A DNA stretch of 64,000 nt from Acidisoma cellulosilyticum (GTDB lineage: Bacteria > Pseudomonadota > Alphaproteobacteria > Acetobacterales > Acetobacteraceae), in NCBI RefSeq assembly GCF_020621385.1, contig NZ_JAESVA010000012.1, positions 92,170 through 156,169 of the forward strand, read 5' to 3'. The stretch's first letter is position 1; each line of letters opens with the position of its first letter. The notes under the pieces were generated by a model. It worked only from the letters and a program-made list of their open reading frames with translations. It had not been told where the DNA came from and did not search any database. Shown piece by piece: positions 1-7,977 of this stretch. Made by a program: the position numbers and the translations under genes.

Positions 1-407
1 CCCTGCTGACGCATCTGAAAAATCCCGAGAGTTTCGGCACGGCCTTTCCGGTACCCTCCATCGCTGCCTCCGATCATGCGCATTATTCGAAGGATATGTG
101 GCGCGGCCCGACCTGGATCAATATCAACTGGCTGATCGCCAGGGGGCTTGAGCGCTACGCGCCCTATGACGGCGCCTTCGGCGACGCGGCGGCGGAGATT
201 GACCGGGCAACGATTGCCGAGATCGAGCGCTGCGCGGCCGAATTCGGCACCTTCTTCGAATATTACGACGACCGGCGCGCGGTCGAGCCGCCGCTTCTGC
301 TGCGCAAGGGCATCTGCGATCCGAACAACCCTTTTCGTCAGGTCATTCATGACTATGGCTGGACGACGACACTGTATCTGGACCTGATCGCGCGGGCGCA
401 TCCCTGA
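1..407 (+). CDS. Glycoside hydrolase, GH63/trehalase-like, C-terminal part (partial)
   Basis: The reading frame is open from the window edge (first full codon at 3) and gives the last 134 residues of a larger protein whose start lies outside. The stretch WRGPTWININW is the characteristic aromatic motif of the (alpha/alpha)6 barrel of GH63/GH37-like glycosidases, including mannosylglycerate hydrolase-like MGH1 proteins. The later segment with GWTTTLYLDLI matches the end of that barrel, where a final helix packs against the active site. From the family it should hydrolyse an alpha-linked disaccharide or glucosyl/mannosyl conjugate. The substrate cannot be read from this fragment. No signal peptide can be judged because the N-terminus is missing. 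Confidence 0.75.
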   Translation, partial: LLTHLKNPESFGTAFPVPSIAASDHAHYSKDMWRGPTWININWLIARGLERYAPYDGAFGDAAAEIDRATIAEIERCAAEFGTFFEYYDDRRAVEPPLLLRKGICDPNNPFRQVIHDYGWTTTLYLDLIARAHP

Positions 408-461
408 ACCGCGTTCCGAAAAACCCCTGGACAGCGGCGCCCCGATTGCACAAAGGGGGGC

Positions 462-950
462 ATGGCGACATCCGACCTCCCCGAGGATATGCTCTGCGCG
501 GCCTTGCCCTACCGGCTTGGACGGCATGGGCTTGAGATCCTGCTCATCAGCAGCCGCGAGACGCGGGGCTGGGGCATTCCGATGGAATGGGCAACGGCGG
601 AACGCCACCCGGACCGGACGGCCGAGATCGAAGCCTTTCGCGCGGCCGGTGTGAAGGGGGCGATCTCACGCAAGCCGATCGGGGACTATCCGTCCAGCCG
701 GCGGCTGGCCGAGGGTGAGGAGCGGCCTTGCCTGGTGGAGGTCTATCCGCTTCTGGTCTCCAACGAGGCGGCCACCTGGCCCGAGAAAAACCAACGCAGA
801 CGGATCTGGTTCCCAGGGAACGAGGCAGCCGAGAAGGTTGCCGAAAGCGGATTGGCGCTGATCATCCGGGAATGGCAGGAGACGCGGGTCAGTTCCGGAC
901 GCGGCACAGCCAAGATGGCAAGGGGCCGTGGCGGAAGCCGTCACGGCTGA
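462..950 (+). CDS. Nudix-fold protein with degenerate Nudix box
   Basis: This is a 162-residue protein. The start ATG at 462 follows a purine-rich AAAGGGGGG site. The fold signature of small DIPP-type Nudix hydrolases is visible: an N-terminal strand (AALPYRLGRHGLEILLISSR), a WGIP segment where active members have WxLPKG, a helix ending in AAGVKG, and a C-terminal Trp/Pro-rich segment. The catalytic box GX5EX7REUXEEXGU is not intact. The REUXEE core reads IEAFRA, so the Arg and both metal-binding glutamates of the EE pair are lost, and the leading Gly is Glu. Family members normally hydrolyse diphosphoinositol polyphosphates or nucleoside diphosphate derivatives. This copy is probably catalytically dead or has a changed function. 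The basic, low-complexity tail after residue 145 looks unstructured. Confidence 0.65.
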   Translation: MATSDLPEDMLCAALPYRLGRHGLEILLISSRETRGWGIPMEWATAERHPDRTAEIEAFRAAGVKGAISRKPIGDYPSSRRLAEGEERPCLVEVYPLLVSNEAATWPEKNQRRRIWFPGNEAAEKVAESGLALIIREWQETRVSSGRGTAKMARGRGGSRHG

Positions 951-986
951 CAGGCATAAGCGCAAGCCATCCTGCGCTGGCCGATT

Positions 987-2009
987 TTATTCCGCCGGAA
1001 AGGGCACCATGCGGCCGCGCTTTTCGTCCCAAAGCGCGAAGCTGGGCGTTTTCAGCGCCTCCGCGAGGGTCAGCGTGGTCACGACCGCCATCGTCTCCCG
1101 ACAGGCTTCATGACAATCATGCAGCCGGTAATTCGGGATGGATGGGCGCAGATGATGCAGATGATGCGTGCCGATATCGGCGCTGAACCACCGCAATAGC
1201 CGGGGCAATTTCAGATAGGACGAGCCGTGCAGGGCGGCGCCGGTCTGCGTCCAATCCGCCTGAGAGAACCATTGCGATTCCTCGAACCGATGCTGCACCG
1301 AGAAGAGCCAGATGCCGATGATCGAGGCGATCGTCAAAGCCGGCAGATGCACCAAAAGGACCGTTTTTATACCGAAAAGGTAAATCAGAGGGCCAAAGAT
1401 GAGCAACAGCGCGAGATTCAATCCATAGACGCTGCGCCGCTCCGCCGCGAAGGACAAGGGCGTATCGAATGGCAGGCGTTGCAGGACCAAGAAGACCAGG
1501 AGCGGCTGCAGCAGATGGATCAGAGCCGGGTTATGGCTGATCCGGTACAGGCGGCGCTTCAGCGGGCTCAAGGCCTCATATTCGGCGAGCGTCAGACAAT
1601 CGGTATAAAAATCGGCCGGATAACCGCGCAGATCCAGATTGTTCTGGCTGACATGGTGCCGCGCATGCACCCGCCGCCACCAGGCAAAAGGCGTCAGCGT
1701 GACTAGGCTGCAGGCGCGGCCGAGAATCCGGTTATGCAGGGGCGCGGAAAAAAACGAGTTATGTCCGCAATCATGCTGGAAAATAAAGATACGGATCATC
1801 AGCCCGCTATAGGGAATCGCCAGCAACAAGGTCAGCCATACCGACACTTTCGCCAAAGCATACATAGCCACCGACAGCGCCAGATAAGGCCCGAAGGTCG
1901 AAACCACCTGCCACACCGCGCGCATCTGCTGTGGCGCCTGAAAGGTGCGTATGCGGGCTTGTTCGGCGGCATCCATGGCCGTGGGTATTGTCGTCGAGAC
2001 AAGCGACAC
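987..2009 (-). CDS. Fatty acid desaturase, membrane type
   Basis: This 340-residue integral membrane protein has the three histidine clusters of acyl-lipid/acyl-CoA desaturases: HDCGH at residues 79-83, HARHH at about 115-119, and HHLHH near residue 285. Together they bind the di-iron centre that inserts a cis double bond into a fatty acyl chain using O2. Hydrophobic segments lie at about residues 40-75, 160-180 and 195-240, as expected for two membrane hairpins. I chose the GTG start at 2009 because AAGGA lies eight bases upstream. An ATG further in, at 1976, is possible but lacks such a site. The gene stands alone, so its electron donor must be encoded elsewhere. It most resembles the DesA/omega desaturase group, but regiospecificity cannot be read. 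Confidence 0.85.
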   Translation of the reverse strand: MSLVSTTIPTAMDAAEQARIRTFQAPQQMRAVWQVVSTFGPYLALSVAMYALAKVSVWLTLLLAIPYSGLMIRIFIFQHDCGHNSFFSAPLHNRILGRACSLVTLTPFAWWRRVHARHHVSQNNLDLRGYPADFYTDCLTLAEYEALSPLKRRLYRISHNPALIHLLQPLLVFLVLQRLPFDTPLSFAAERRSVYGLNLALLLIFGPLIYLFGIKTVLLVHLPALTIASIIGIWLFSVQHRFEESQWFSQADWTQTGAALHGSSYLKLPRLLRWFSADIGTHHLHHLRPSIPNYRLHDCHEACRETMAVVTTLTLAEALKTPSFALWDEKRGRMVPFPAE

Positions 2010-2183
2010 GAGGAAAATCCTTACTACGGGCCCGGATCAGAGGCGCCCGACCGCAGGATAGCATAAATGTGAGAAAGTCGATTTTGCGCGTTTTCAGCAT
2101 CGCGGCCGTCAGAGATGTCGTTCCGGTTCCAGGGGGCGCGACACAGGGATTCGTCAATGCAAGTCATGGAAGCATTGCGCCCG

Positions 2184-3068
2184 CTACAATGCGCCGTTGA
2201 GCGTCTGGATCAGGTTGCGCAGCAGCGCGGGTTCGCGTCCCGTACGGGTGGCCAGGGCCAGACGCGCGACGGGCACGAAATCCGTAATGCGCCGATAGGC
2301 GATGCCGCGCATGGCAATCTGCGCGATCGATTGCGGCACGATGGCGATGCCGAGTTCGGCGGCGACGAGGCTCAACCCCGAGGCGATCTGCGGCGCGATC
2401 TGGCTGGTAATGGGCTCGAAACCCGCTTCGCGGCAGGCCGACAGCACTTCGTGATAAAGGCTCAGCCCGATCGCGGGCGGAAACAGGATCAGCGGCTCCT
2501 GCGCTAAGGCCGCGAGCGCGATGCTGCGCGACGTCGCGAGCGGATGGGCTTTGGGGATGGCCGCGACCATCGACTCATCCGGCAGGCGATGCAGGTGCAG
2601 GCCGTCCAATTCCTGCAATCCTGGCCGCAGGAAGATCGCGTCCAGCTCCTCCCGCCGCAACTGGTCGAGCAGGCCCATCGTGTTCAGCTCCTCCAGCTTG
2701 ATCTGCACCGTGGGGTAACGCCTGCGGAAATTGCGAATGGTCCGCGTGACGATAGGGTGGAAGGCGGCTGACCCGGTCAGGCCGATCGCGAGCAGCCCGG
2801 CCTCGCCCCTGGCAGCCCGCTGGGCCGCCAGTTTTGCGCGTTCGGCGGCGGCGACCACGCTTTCGGCCTCCACCAGAAAGGCCCGGCCGGATTCCGTCAG
2901 CGCCGCGCCATGCGGCAGACGGTGAAACAGCGGTGCGCCGAGTTCACGTTCCAGATCGCGGATCTGCTGGCTGAGCGGCGGCTGACCGATGCCGAGGCGG
3001 GCCGCCGCACGAGTGAAATTGCGTTCCTCGGCGACCGCCAGGAAGTAGCGGATATGGCGCAGCTCCAC
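2184..3068 (-). CDS. LysR-family transcriptional regulator
   Basis: The protein has 294 residues from the GTG at 3068. It begins ELRHIRYFLAVAEERNFTRAA, the standard LysR winged-helix N-terminus, followed by a long effector-binding domain of the periplasmic-binding-protein fold. GGAG lies six bases before this GTG. A TTG at 3080 would add four residues. The gene is divergent from the MFS exporter at 3159, with about 90 bp between them, the usual layout for a LysR regulator controlling its neighbour and itself. The likely role is activation of the exporter in response to a small ligand. The intergenic part contains GGAAT/ATATTGGA-like AT-rich sequence, but I could not settle on a T-N11-A box. 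Confidence 0.88.
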   Translation of the reverse strand: MELRHIRYFLAVAEERNFTRAAARLGIGQPPLSQQIRDLERELGAPLFHRLPHGAALTESGRAFLVEAESVVAAAERAKLAAQRAARGEAGLLAIGLTGSAAFHPIVTRTIRNFRRRYPTVQIKLEELNTMGLLDQLRREELDAIFLRPGLQELDGLHLHRLPDESMVAAIPKAHPLATSRSIALAALAQEPLILFPPAIGLSLYHEVLSACREAGFEPITSQIAPQIASGLSLVAAELGIAIVPQSIAQIAMRGIAYRRITDFVPVARLALATRTGREPALLRNLIQTLNGAL

Positions 3069-3158
3069 CGGTATCTCCAAAACATATCAAGAATGACAGT
3101 GCCATATATTGGACAAATGGAGCGAGGCTGACCAGTTTCACGGGCGAAGGAATTGCCC

Positions 3159-4442
3159 ATGTTCAAGACCCAGACCTTTGCTCACCAGACCTTGGCCCTT
3201 AAGCGCAGACAGACGGATATTCGCCCGGCTATCGCACCCGTGAAAGTGCGGCGCGGTACGCCGGACTATCAGCGTATCTCGCTGGCGCTATTCCTGGCCG
3301 GCTTCGCGACCTTTTCGCTGCTTTATACGGTGCAGCCGCTGCTGCCGCTATTTGCCCAGCATTTTCATGTGACGCCGGCCGCGAGTTCCCTTGCCTTGTC
3401 GCTATCCACCGGCGCGCTGGCCTGCGCCATCATGCTTGCCGCCATGCTGTCGGAAACGGCTGGCCGGCGCGGGCTGATGTTCATCTCGATGAGTGCCGCC
3501 GCGATCATGAATATCGTCGCGGGCCTCGCGCCGAATTGGACGACCCTGCTGATCGCCCGTGCGCTGGAGGGTTTCGTGCTCGGCGGCGTGCCGGCGGTCG
3601 CCATGGCCTATCTGGCGGAGGAGATCGACGGCGGCAGCCTGGGCCTCGCCATGGGGCGCTATGTCGGCGGGACGGCGTTCGGCGGCATGATGGGGCGCGT
3701 CGGCGCCGGATTGTTCGCCGAGGCATTCGGCTGGCGGGCGGCCCTCTGCATCATGGGGGCGCTGGGTGTGGCGGCGGCGATCGCCTTCGTGCTTCTGCTG
3801 CCCGCGTCACGCTATTTCGACCGCAAACGGGGCTTCGACCTGCGCTTTCATGTCCGCGCCTGGGGCGGCCATCTGACGGACCGGGGCTTGCCGCTGCTTT
3901 TCGCGATCGGCTTCCTGGTCATGGGCGCATTCGTCACCGTCTATAACTATGCCGGTTTCCGGCTGATGGCCGCGCCCTATCATTTCAGCCAGACCGTCAT
4001 CGGGCTGATCTTTACCGTCTATGTCTTCGGCATTGTCGCGTCCTCGACCGCGGGCAGTGCTGCCGACAAGCTGGGCCGTGGCCGCGTATTGCCTATGGGC
4101 CTGGGGACGGCGCTGATCGGCGCGCTGCTGACGCTGAGCGCTGCCGTTCCCGTCATCATCCTCGGCATCATTCTGTTGACGGTCGGCTTCTTCATCTCCC
4201 ATGCCGTCGCCAGCGGTTGGGTCGGGCGGTTGGCGGCGGGGTCCAAGGGCCATGCATCCTCGCTCTATCTGCTCGCCTATTATCTCGGCTCCAGCGTCGC
4301 GGGCACGGCCGGCGGCTGGTTCTGGTCGCATGGCGGTTGGCCGGGGGTGATCAGCTTCGCGGGCGTCTGCCTGGTGCTGGCGCTATTCTGCGGCCTCGGC
4401 GTCGGCCGGATCAGCCGGCCGCAAAGGGCAGAGCCCCGCTGA
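3159..4442 (+). CDS. MFS transporter, YnfM/arabinose-efflux type
   Basis: This is a 427-residue protein with about twelve hydrophobic segments, a Gly/Ala-rich composition and the major facilitator motif near residues 90-105 (ETAGRRGLMFISM). It resembles the YnfM/AraJ drug and sugar efflux group. ATG at 3159 is preferred over the TTG at 3153 because the GAAGG ribosome site sits nine bases upstream of the ATG and would collide with the TTG. It is divergent from the LysR gene, which probably regulates it. The substrate is unknown. Export of a small hydrophilic or aromatic compound is the most common role in this group. Confidence 0.85.
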   Translation: MFKTQTFAHQTLALKRRQTDIRPAIAPVKVRRGTPDYQRISLALFLAGFATFSLLYTVQPLLPLFAQHFHVTPAASSLALSLSTGALACAIMLAAMLSETAGRRGLMFISMSAAAIMNIVAGLAPNWTTLLIARALEGFVLGGVPAVAMAYLAEEIDGGSLGLAMGRYVGGTAFGGMMGRVGAGLFAEAFGWRAALCIMGALGVAAAIAFVLLLPASRYFDRKRGFDLRFHVRAWGGHLTDRGLPLLFAIGFLVMGAFVTVYNYAGFRLMAAPYHFSQTVIGLIFTVYVFGIVASSTAGSAADKLGRGRVLPMGLGTALIGALLTLSAAVPVIILGIILLTVGFFISHAVASGWVGRLAAGSKGHASSLYLLAYYLGSSVAGTAGGWFWSHGGWPGVISFAGVCLVLALFCGLGVGRISRPQRAEPR

Positions 4443-4495
4443 ACACAGGCGCTTTCGGCTGACGCCGGCCGCGCTCTCTGCTAAGGGCTGCCGCC

Positions 4496-5272
4496 ATGTC
4501 CCTTCCGGTGGCCCTCGCGATCGTTTTGGCTGCAGCCATGCTGGCCGGCGTCGTCAGCCTGTTCGTGCATCATCACGTGCATGTGGAACTGCGCCGCCGG
4601 CACAATGAAATCGGCACCGCGGTCTTCCTGCAGCTTGGCGTGATCTTCGCCGTGCTGCTGGCCTTCGTCTTCAGCGAGGTCTGGAGCGACTACAATAACG
4701 CGGCCAATGCCGTGCAACTGGAATGTAGCGCCCTGCAGGGTGCGGCCGTCCTGGCCAGCGCCCTGCCGAAGGCCGAAGGCCTGCCGATCCTGCAAACGGA
4801 GCGCAGCTATATCGACGGTGTCGTCCATCACGAATGGGCGGCGATGAGCCTGACGCGGGACGAGGATTCGGCCATCGCCGACCGGCTGGCGAAACTCATT
4901 CAGTCCACGGCCCAGATGAGGCCGACCGACATGGCTGATCTTGGTACGCGGCAACAGCTTCTGACCTTTCTGGAACAGGCCAATACCGAAAGATCGACGC
5001 GATTGTTTCAGACCAGCAGCGGCGTGCCGGCGCTGCTTTGGTGTCTGCTCATCGGTTTCGGCGGCGTGCTGGCGGTCTTCGTCACTTTGGCGGGCGTCGA
5101 TCATCGTGGTGCCCTGATCAGTTTTTCGGTCACCTTTGCGACCGCCGTCGCTGCTATTCTCGTTCTCATCCATCTGCTGGACTATCCTTTCGAGGGCGCG
5201 CTGGCGCTCGGGTCCCAGCCCTTCGTGGCCGCGGGCGTGAAGGTGAGTGCCATGATCCAGATGGTGCGTTAG
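4496..5272 (+). CDS. DUF4239 (bestrophin-like) membrane protein
   Basis: This 258-residue protein has two N-terminal hydrophobic segments (about residues 5-25 and 45-65), a central soluble helical region of about 110 residues, and two further membrane segments (about 178-200 and 208-228). This layout, with SEVWSDYNNAANAV just after the second segment, is that of DUF4239 proteins, which are distantly bestrophin-like. Their function is not established. An anion-channel role is inferred only from fold similarity. AAGGG lies nine bases before ATG 4496. The flavoprotein gene starts ten bases downstream, so the two may be co-transcribed. Confidence 0.7.
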   Translation: MSLPVALAIVLAAAMLAGVVSLFVHHHVHVELRRRHNEIGTAVFLQLGVIFAVLLAFVFSEVWSDYNNAANAVQLECSALQGAAVLASALPKAEGLPILQTERSYIDGVVHHEWAAMSLTRDEDSAIADRLAKLIQSTAQMRPTDMADLGTRQQLLTFLEQANTERSTRLFQTSSGVPALLWCLLIGFGGVLAVFVTLAGVDHRGALISFSVTFATAVAAILVLIHLLDYPFEGALALGSQPFVAAGVKVSAMIQMVR

Positions 5273-5281
5273 AGGTCTTCG

Positions 5282-6919
5282 ATGCTGCGCGTCACGGAAA
5301 TCAAACTTCCTCTCGATCATGACCCGGCGGCGCTGGCTGCCGCCATTGCCGGCCGTCTGCACCTGTCGCCCGAGCAATTGGGCGGGCATGAGGTGGTGCG
5401 GCGCGGCTATGACGCTCGGCGGCGCTCGGCCATCACGCTGGTCTATACCGTCGATGTCGCGGTGCCGGACGAGGCTGGCGTGCTGGCGCGCGTGCAGGAC
5501 GACAAGCATGTCGGGCAGGCGCCGGATATGGGCTATCGGCTGGTGGCCCGCGCCCCGGCCCATCTCGCGCAGCGGCCGGTCGTCATCGGGGCCGGGCCCT
5601 GCGGCTTGCTGGCGGCGCTGACGCTGGCGCAGATGGGCTTTCGGCCGATCATGCTGGAACGCGGCAAGGTGGTGCGCGAACGTACCAAGGACACCTGGGC
5701 GCTATGGCGTCGCGGCGTGTTGACGCCGGAATCGAATGTGCAATTCGGCGAGGGTGGGGCAGGCACTTTCTCGGACGGCAAGCTCTATTCCGGTATCAAG
5801 GACCCGCTGCATCTCGGCCGCCGGGTATTGTCGGAATTCGTCGCCGCCGGTGCCCCGCCAGAGATCATGTATGTCAGCAAGCCGCATATCGGCACCTTCC
5901 GGCTGGTGACGGTGGTGGAAAGCCTGCGGCAGCAGATCGAGGCGCTGGGCGGCACCTATCGGTTCGAGAGCCGCGCCGACGATATCGAGATCGCGGAAGG
6001 CGCGGACGGCAGCCGGCAGGTGACGGCGGTCGTTCTGGCCAATGGCGAGCGTCTGGCGACCAACCATGTCGTGCTGGCGGTGGGCCATAGCGCGCGCGAT
6101 ACCTTTCCCATGCTGGAGGCGCGCGGCGTTGCGATGGTCGCGAAACCCTTCTCGCTGGGCTTTCGCATCGAGCATCCGCAGGCGCTGATCGACAGCTGCC
6201 GCTTCGGTGCCCATGCCGGCAATCCGATCCTGGGGGCGGCCGACTACAAGATCGTCCATCACGCGCAGAACGGCCGCTCGGTTTATAGTTTCTGCATGTG
6301 CCCGGGCGGGCAGGTGGTGGCGGCGACCTCGGAACCCGGCCTGGTCGTGACCAATGGCATGAGCCAGTATTCCCGCGCCGAGCTTAATGCCAATGCCGGT
6401 ATCGTCGTCGGCATCACGCCCGAGGATTATCCGGGCGGACCGCTGGCCGGCATCGCCTTTCAACGCCATTGGGAGGCCCAGGCCTTCACGGCCGGCGGCG
6501 GAGACTATCGCGCGCCGGTGCAGTTGGTGGGGGACTTTCTGGCCGGCCGGGCGTCCACCAAACTCGGCAGCGTCGTCCCGTCCTACAAGCCGGGCGTCCT
6601 GCCCACCGATCTTTCGACCTGCCTGCCGGATTACGCGATCGCGGCCATCCGTGAGGCGATCCCGGCCTTCGACCGCCAAATTCGGGGTTTCTCAATGGCC
6701 GACGCGGTGCTGACGGGGGTAGAGACGCGCACGTCCTCGCCCTTGCGCATCAGCCGGGCGGGCGATTTTCAGAGCGTCAATACGCAGGGGCTTTACCCGG
6801 CCGGCGAGGGCGCGGGTTTCGCGGGCGGGATTCTGTCGGCCGGCGTGGACGGCATTCGCGTCGCCGAAGCGGTCGCGCTGGCGATGACGGCGCCTGCGGG
6901 CGCTAAGCTGGACTCGTAA
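5282..6919 (+). CDS. FAD-dependent dehydrogenase of the COG2509 family
   Basis: This is a 545-residue flavoprotein. The first 95 residues form a small N-terminal domain (VTEIKLPLDHDPAAL...) typical of COG2509 proteins. It is followed by the dinucleotide-binding motif VIGAGPCGLLAALTLAQMG at about residue 101, a GGAGTFSDGKL segment, and a C-terminal GEGAGFAGGILSAGVDGIRVAEA flavin-contact motif. Members are annotated as uncharacterised NAD(FAD)-utilising dehydrogenases and lie near the HI0933/TrmFO-like flavoproteins. The reaction is unknown. Length and domain order are normal, and AGAGG precedes ATG 5282. Its 3' end overlaps by 17 bp a possible small gene on the other strand. Confidence 0.85.
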   Translation: MLRVTEIKLPLDHDPAALAAAIAGRLHLSPEQLGGHEVVRRGYDARRRSAITLVYTVDVAVPDEAGVLARVQDDKHVGQAPDMGYRLVARAPAHLAQRPVVIGAGPCGLLAALTLAQMGFRPIMLERGKVVRERTKDTWALWRRGVLTPESNVQFGEGGAGTFSDGKLYSGIKDPLHLGRRVLSEFVAAGAPPEIMYVSKPHIGTFRLVTVVESLRQQIEALGGTYRFESRADDIEIAEGADGSRQVTAVVLANGERLATNHVVLAVGHSARDTFPMLEARGVAMVAKPFSLGFRIEHPQALIDSCRFGAHAGNPILGAADYKIVHHAQNGRSVYSFCMCPGGQVVAATSEPGLVVTNGMSQYSRAELNANAGIVVGITPEDYPGGPLAGIAFQRHWEAQAFTAGGGDYRAPVQLVGDFLAGRASTKLGSVVPSYKPGVLPTDLSTCLPDYAIAAIREAIPAFDRQIRGFSMADAVLTGVETRTSSPLRISRAGDFQSVNTQGLYPAGEGAGFAGGILSAGVDGIRVAEAVALAMTAPAGAKLDS

Positions 6920-7001
6920 TCAGCTTCCACAGCCAGACGAGCAGGCGCCACCAGGCCCAAAGCACGGATCGGCGGGAAGGGTCATCGGACGGGTTGGCCA
7001 T
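6903..7001 (-). CDS. Possible 32-residue membrane microprotein
   Basis: A short open frame runs from ATG 7001 to TAG at 6903-6905. Its polar N-terminus (MANPSDDPSRRSV) is followed by a Trp-rich hydrophobic segment LWAWWRLLVWLWKLI and a short tail. This is the layout of single-span bacterial microproteins. GAGAAG lies about five bases upstream as a weak ribosome site. The frame overlaps the last 17 bases of the flavoprotein gene on the opposite strand. Evidence is composition only. Five Trp in 15 residues is unusual enough to list, but an accidental frame cannot be excluded. Confidence 0.3.
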   Translation of the reverse strand: MANPSDDPSRRSVLWAWWRLLVWLWKLITSPA

Positions 7002-7039
7002 GGCAGCTTCTCAGTCAATCGCCCGCGCAAGCATCAAGT

Positions 7040-7068
7040 GTCGTCCGCGGCATGAAGCCGCGGATGAC
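7040..7068. repeat. Short copy of the GTCATCCGCGG palindromic repeat
   Basis: A compact inverted repeat reads GTCGTCCGCGGC-ATGAA-GCCGCGGATGAC. It has the same GTCATCCGCG ends as the longer palindromic units elsewhere in the window (25123, 39633, 42708 and inside the TA-flanked elements). It sits between genes, 46 bp downstream of the aldolase stop codon, and could form a hairpin in the mRNA tail. Confidence 0.6.
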
Positions 7069-7113
7069 TGTTACTGAGAGCGGCCCTTGTGCGCGGGTGC
7101 GAGGCGGTGAAAA

Positions 7114-7890
7114 TCAGCTGCGATAATCGGGCTGTTCGCGGTCCATCTTGCGCTGAAAGGCCTGCCAGACCAGCCAGCCGTGATCGGTGCCGCGCGTGAA
7201 CTGCTTCTTGGTGCGCTGCTGCGTCTCGGCCGAGGGGATCGCCAAGGGCGCGCCGGTCGATTGGGCGGAGACCTGAATGCGGCAGGCCATCTCCAAGTAA
7301 TACATGAAGTAGAAGGCCTCCGCGATGGTGCGGCCGACCGTCAGCAGACCGTGATTGCGCAACAGCAGGCAGGGCTTGTCGCCTAGATCACGCACCAGCC
7401 GCTCACGCTCGCTGAGATTGTCGTCATCGGCCACGCCTTCGTATTCATGGATCGCGACTTCGTCGATGAATTCCATGCCGATCTGGTTCAGCGGCAGCAA
7501 TCCACCCGTCTGGGCCGCGACGGTCATACCCGCCAGCGTATGCGTATGCATGACGCAATGGGCATCATGACGCTTCATATGGATGGCGGAGTGGATGACG
7601 AAACCGGCCGGATTGACCGGAAAGCTGGTGGCCTGGGCGGGCGCGCCGTCGGCATCGACCTTGACCAGGGAGCTTGCCGTGATCTCATCGAACATCAGCC
7701 CGTACGGATTGACGAGGAAGAAATTGCCCGGCCCAGGCACGCGAACCGAGAGATGCGTATAGACCGTGTCGGTCATGCCCAGATGGGCGATCAACCGATA
7801 GGCACAAGCCAGATCCTGGCGAACCTGCTCCTCGGTTTCCTCGACATGAGCCGGCGGCGGCTCGGGGATCTGCAAGATCAGACTGTCCAT
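7114..7890 (-). CDS. Class II aldolase/adducin-domain protein
   Basis: This 258-residue protein has a class II aldolase fold. The metal-binding HTHTLAGMTVA motif lies at about residue 116 and LLRNHGLLTVG at about residue 175, giving the zinc His residues. Family members cleave or rearrange sugar phosphates (fuculose-, ribulose- and rhamnulose-phosphate aldolases), and a broad subgroup of alphaproteobacterial proteins is uncharacterised. I place the start at ATG 7890, where AAAGGAGA lies seven bases upstream. The frame continues to 7956 but without a better site. The metallophosphoesterase gene ends 87 bp upstream on the same strand, so joint transcription is possible but not shown. Substrate unknown. 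Confidence 0.82.
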   Translation of the reverse strand: MDSLILQIPEPPPAHVEETEEQVRQDLACAYRLIAHLGMTDTVYTHLSVRVPGPGNFFLVNPYGLMFDEITASSLVKVDADGAPAQATSFPVNPAGFVIHSAIHMKRHDAHCVMHTHTLAGMTVAAQTGGLLPLNQIGMEFIDEVAIHEYEGVADDDNLSERERLVRDLGDKPCLLLRNHGLLTVGRTIAEAFYFMYYLEMACRIQVSAQSTGAPLAIPSAETQQRTKKQFTRGTDHGWLVWQAFQRKMDREQPDYRS

Positions 7891-7977
7891 GGGCAAGGTC
7901 TCCTTTCTGCCTATCCTATCATCATCTTCTGGCACCTCTACCCCTTTGGCACGCAAAAATGCTTCAAAAAACGGCGT

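Noticed and set aside
4481..5563. Long open frame antisense to the DUF4239 and flavoprotein genes
   Set aside because: It is a GC-driven shadow frame, with His/Arg/Gln-rich composition and no ribosome site. The sense genes have clear family motifs.
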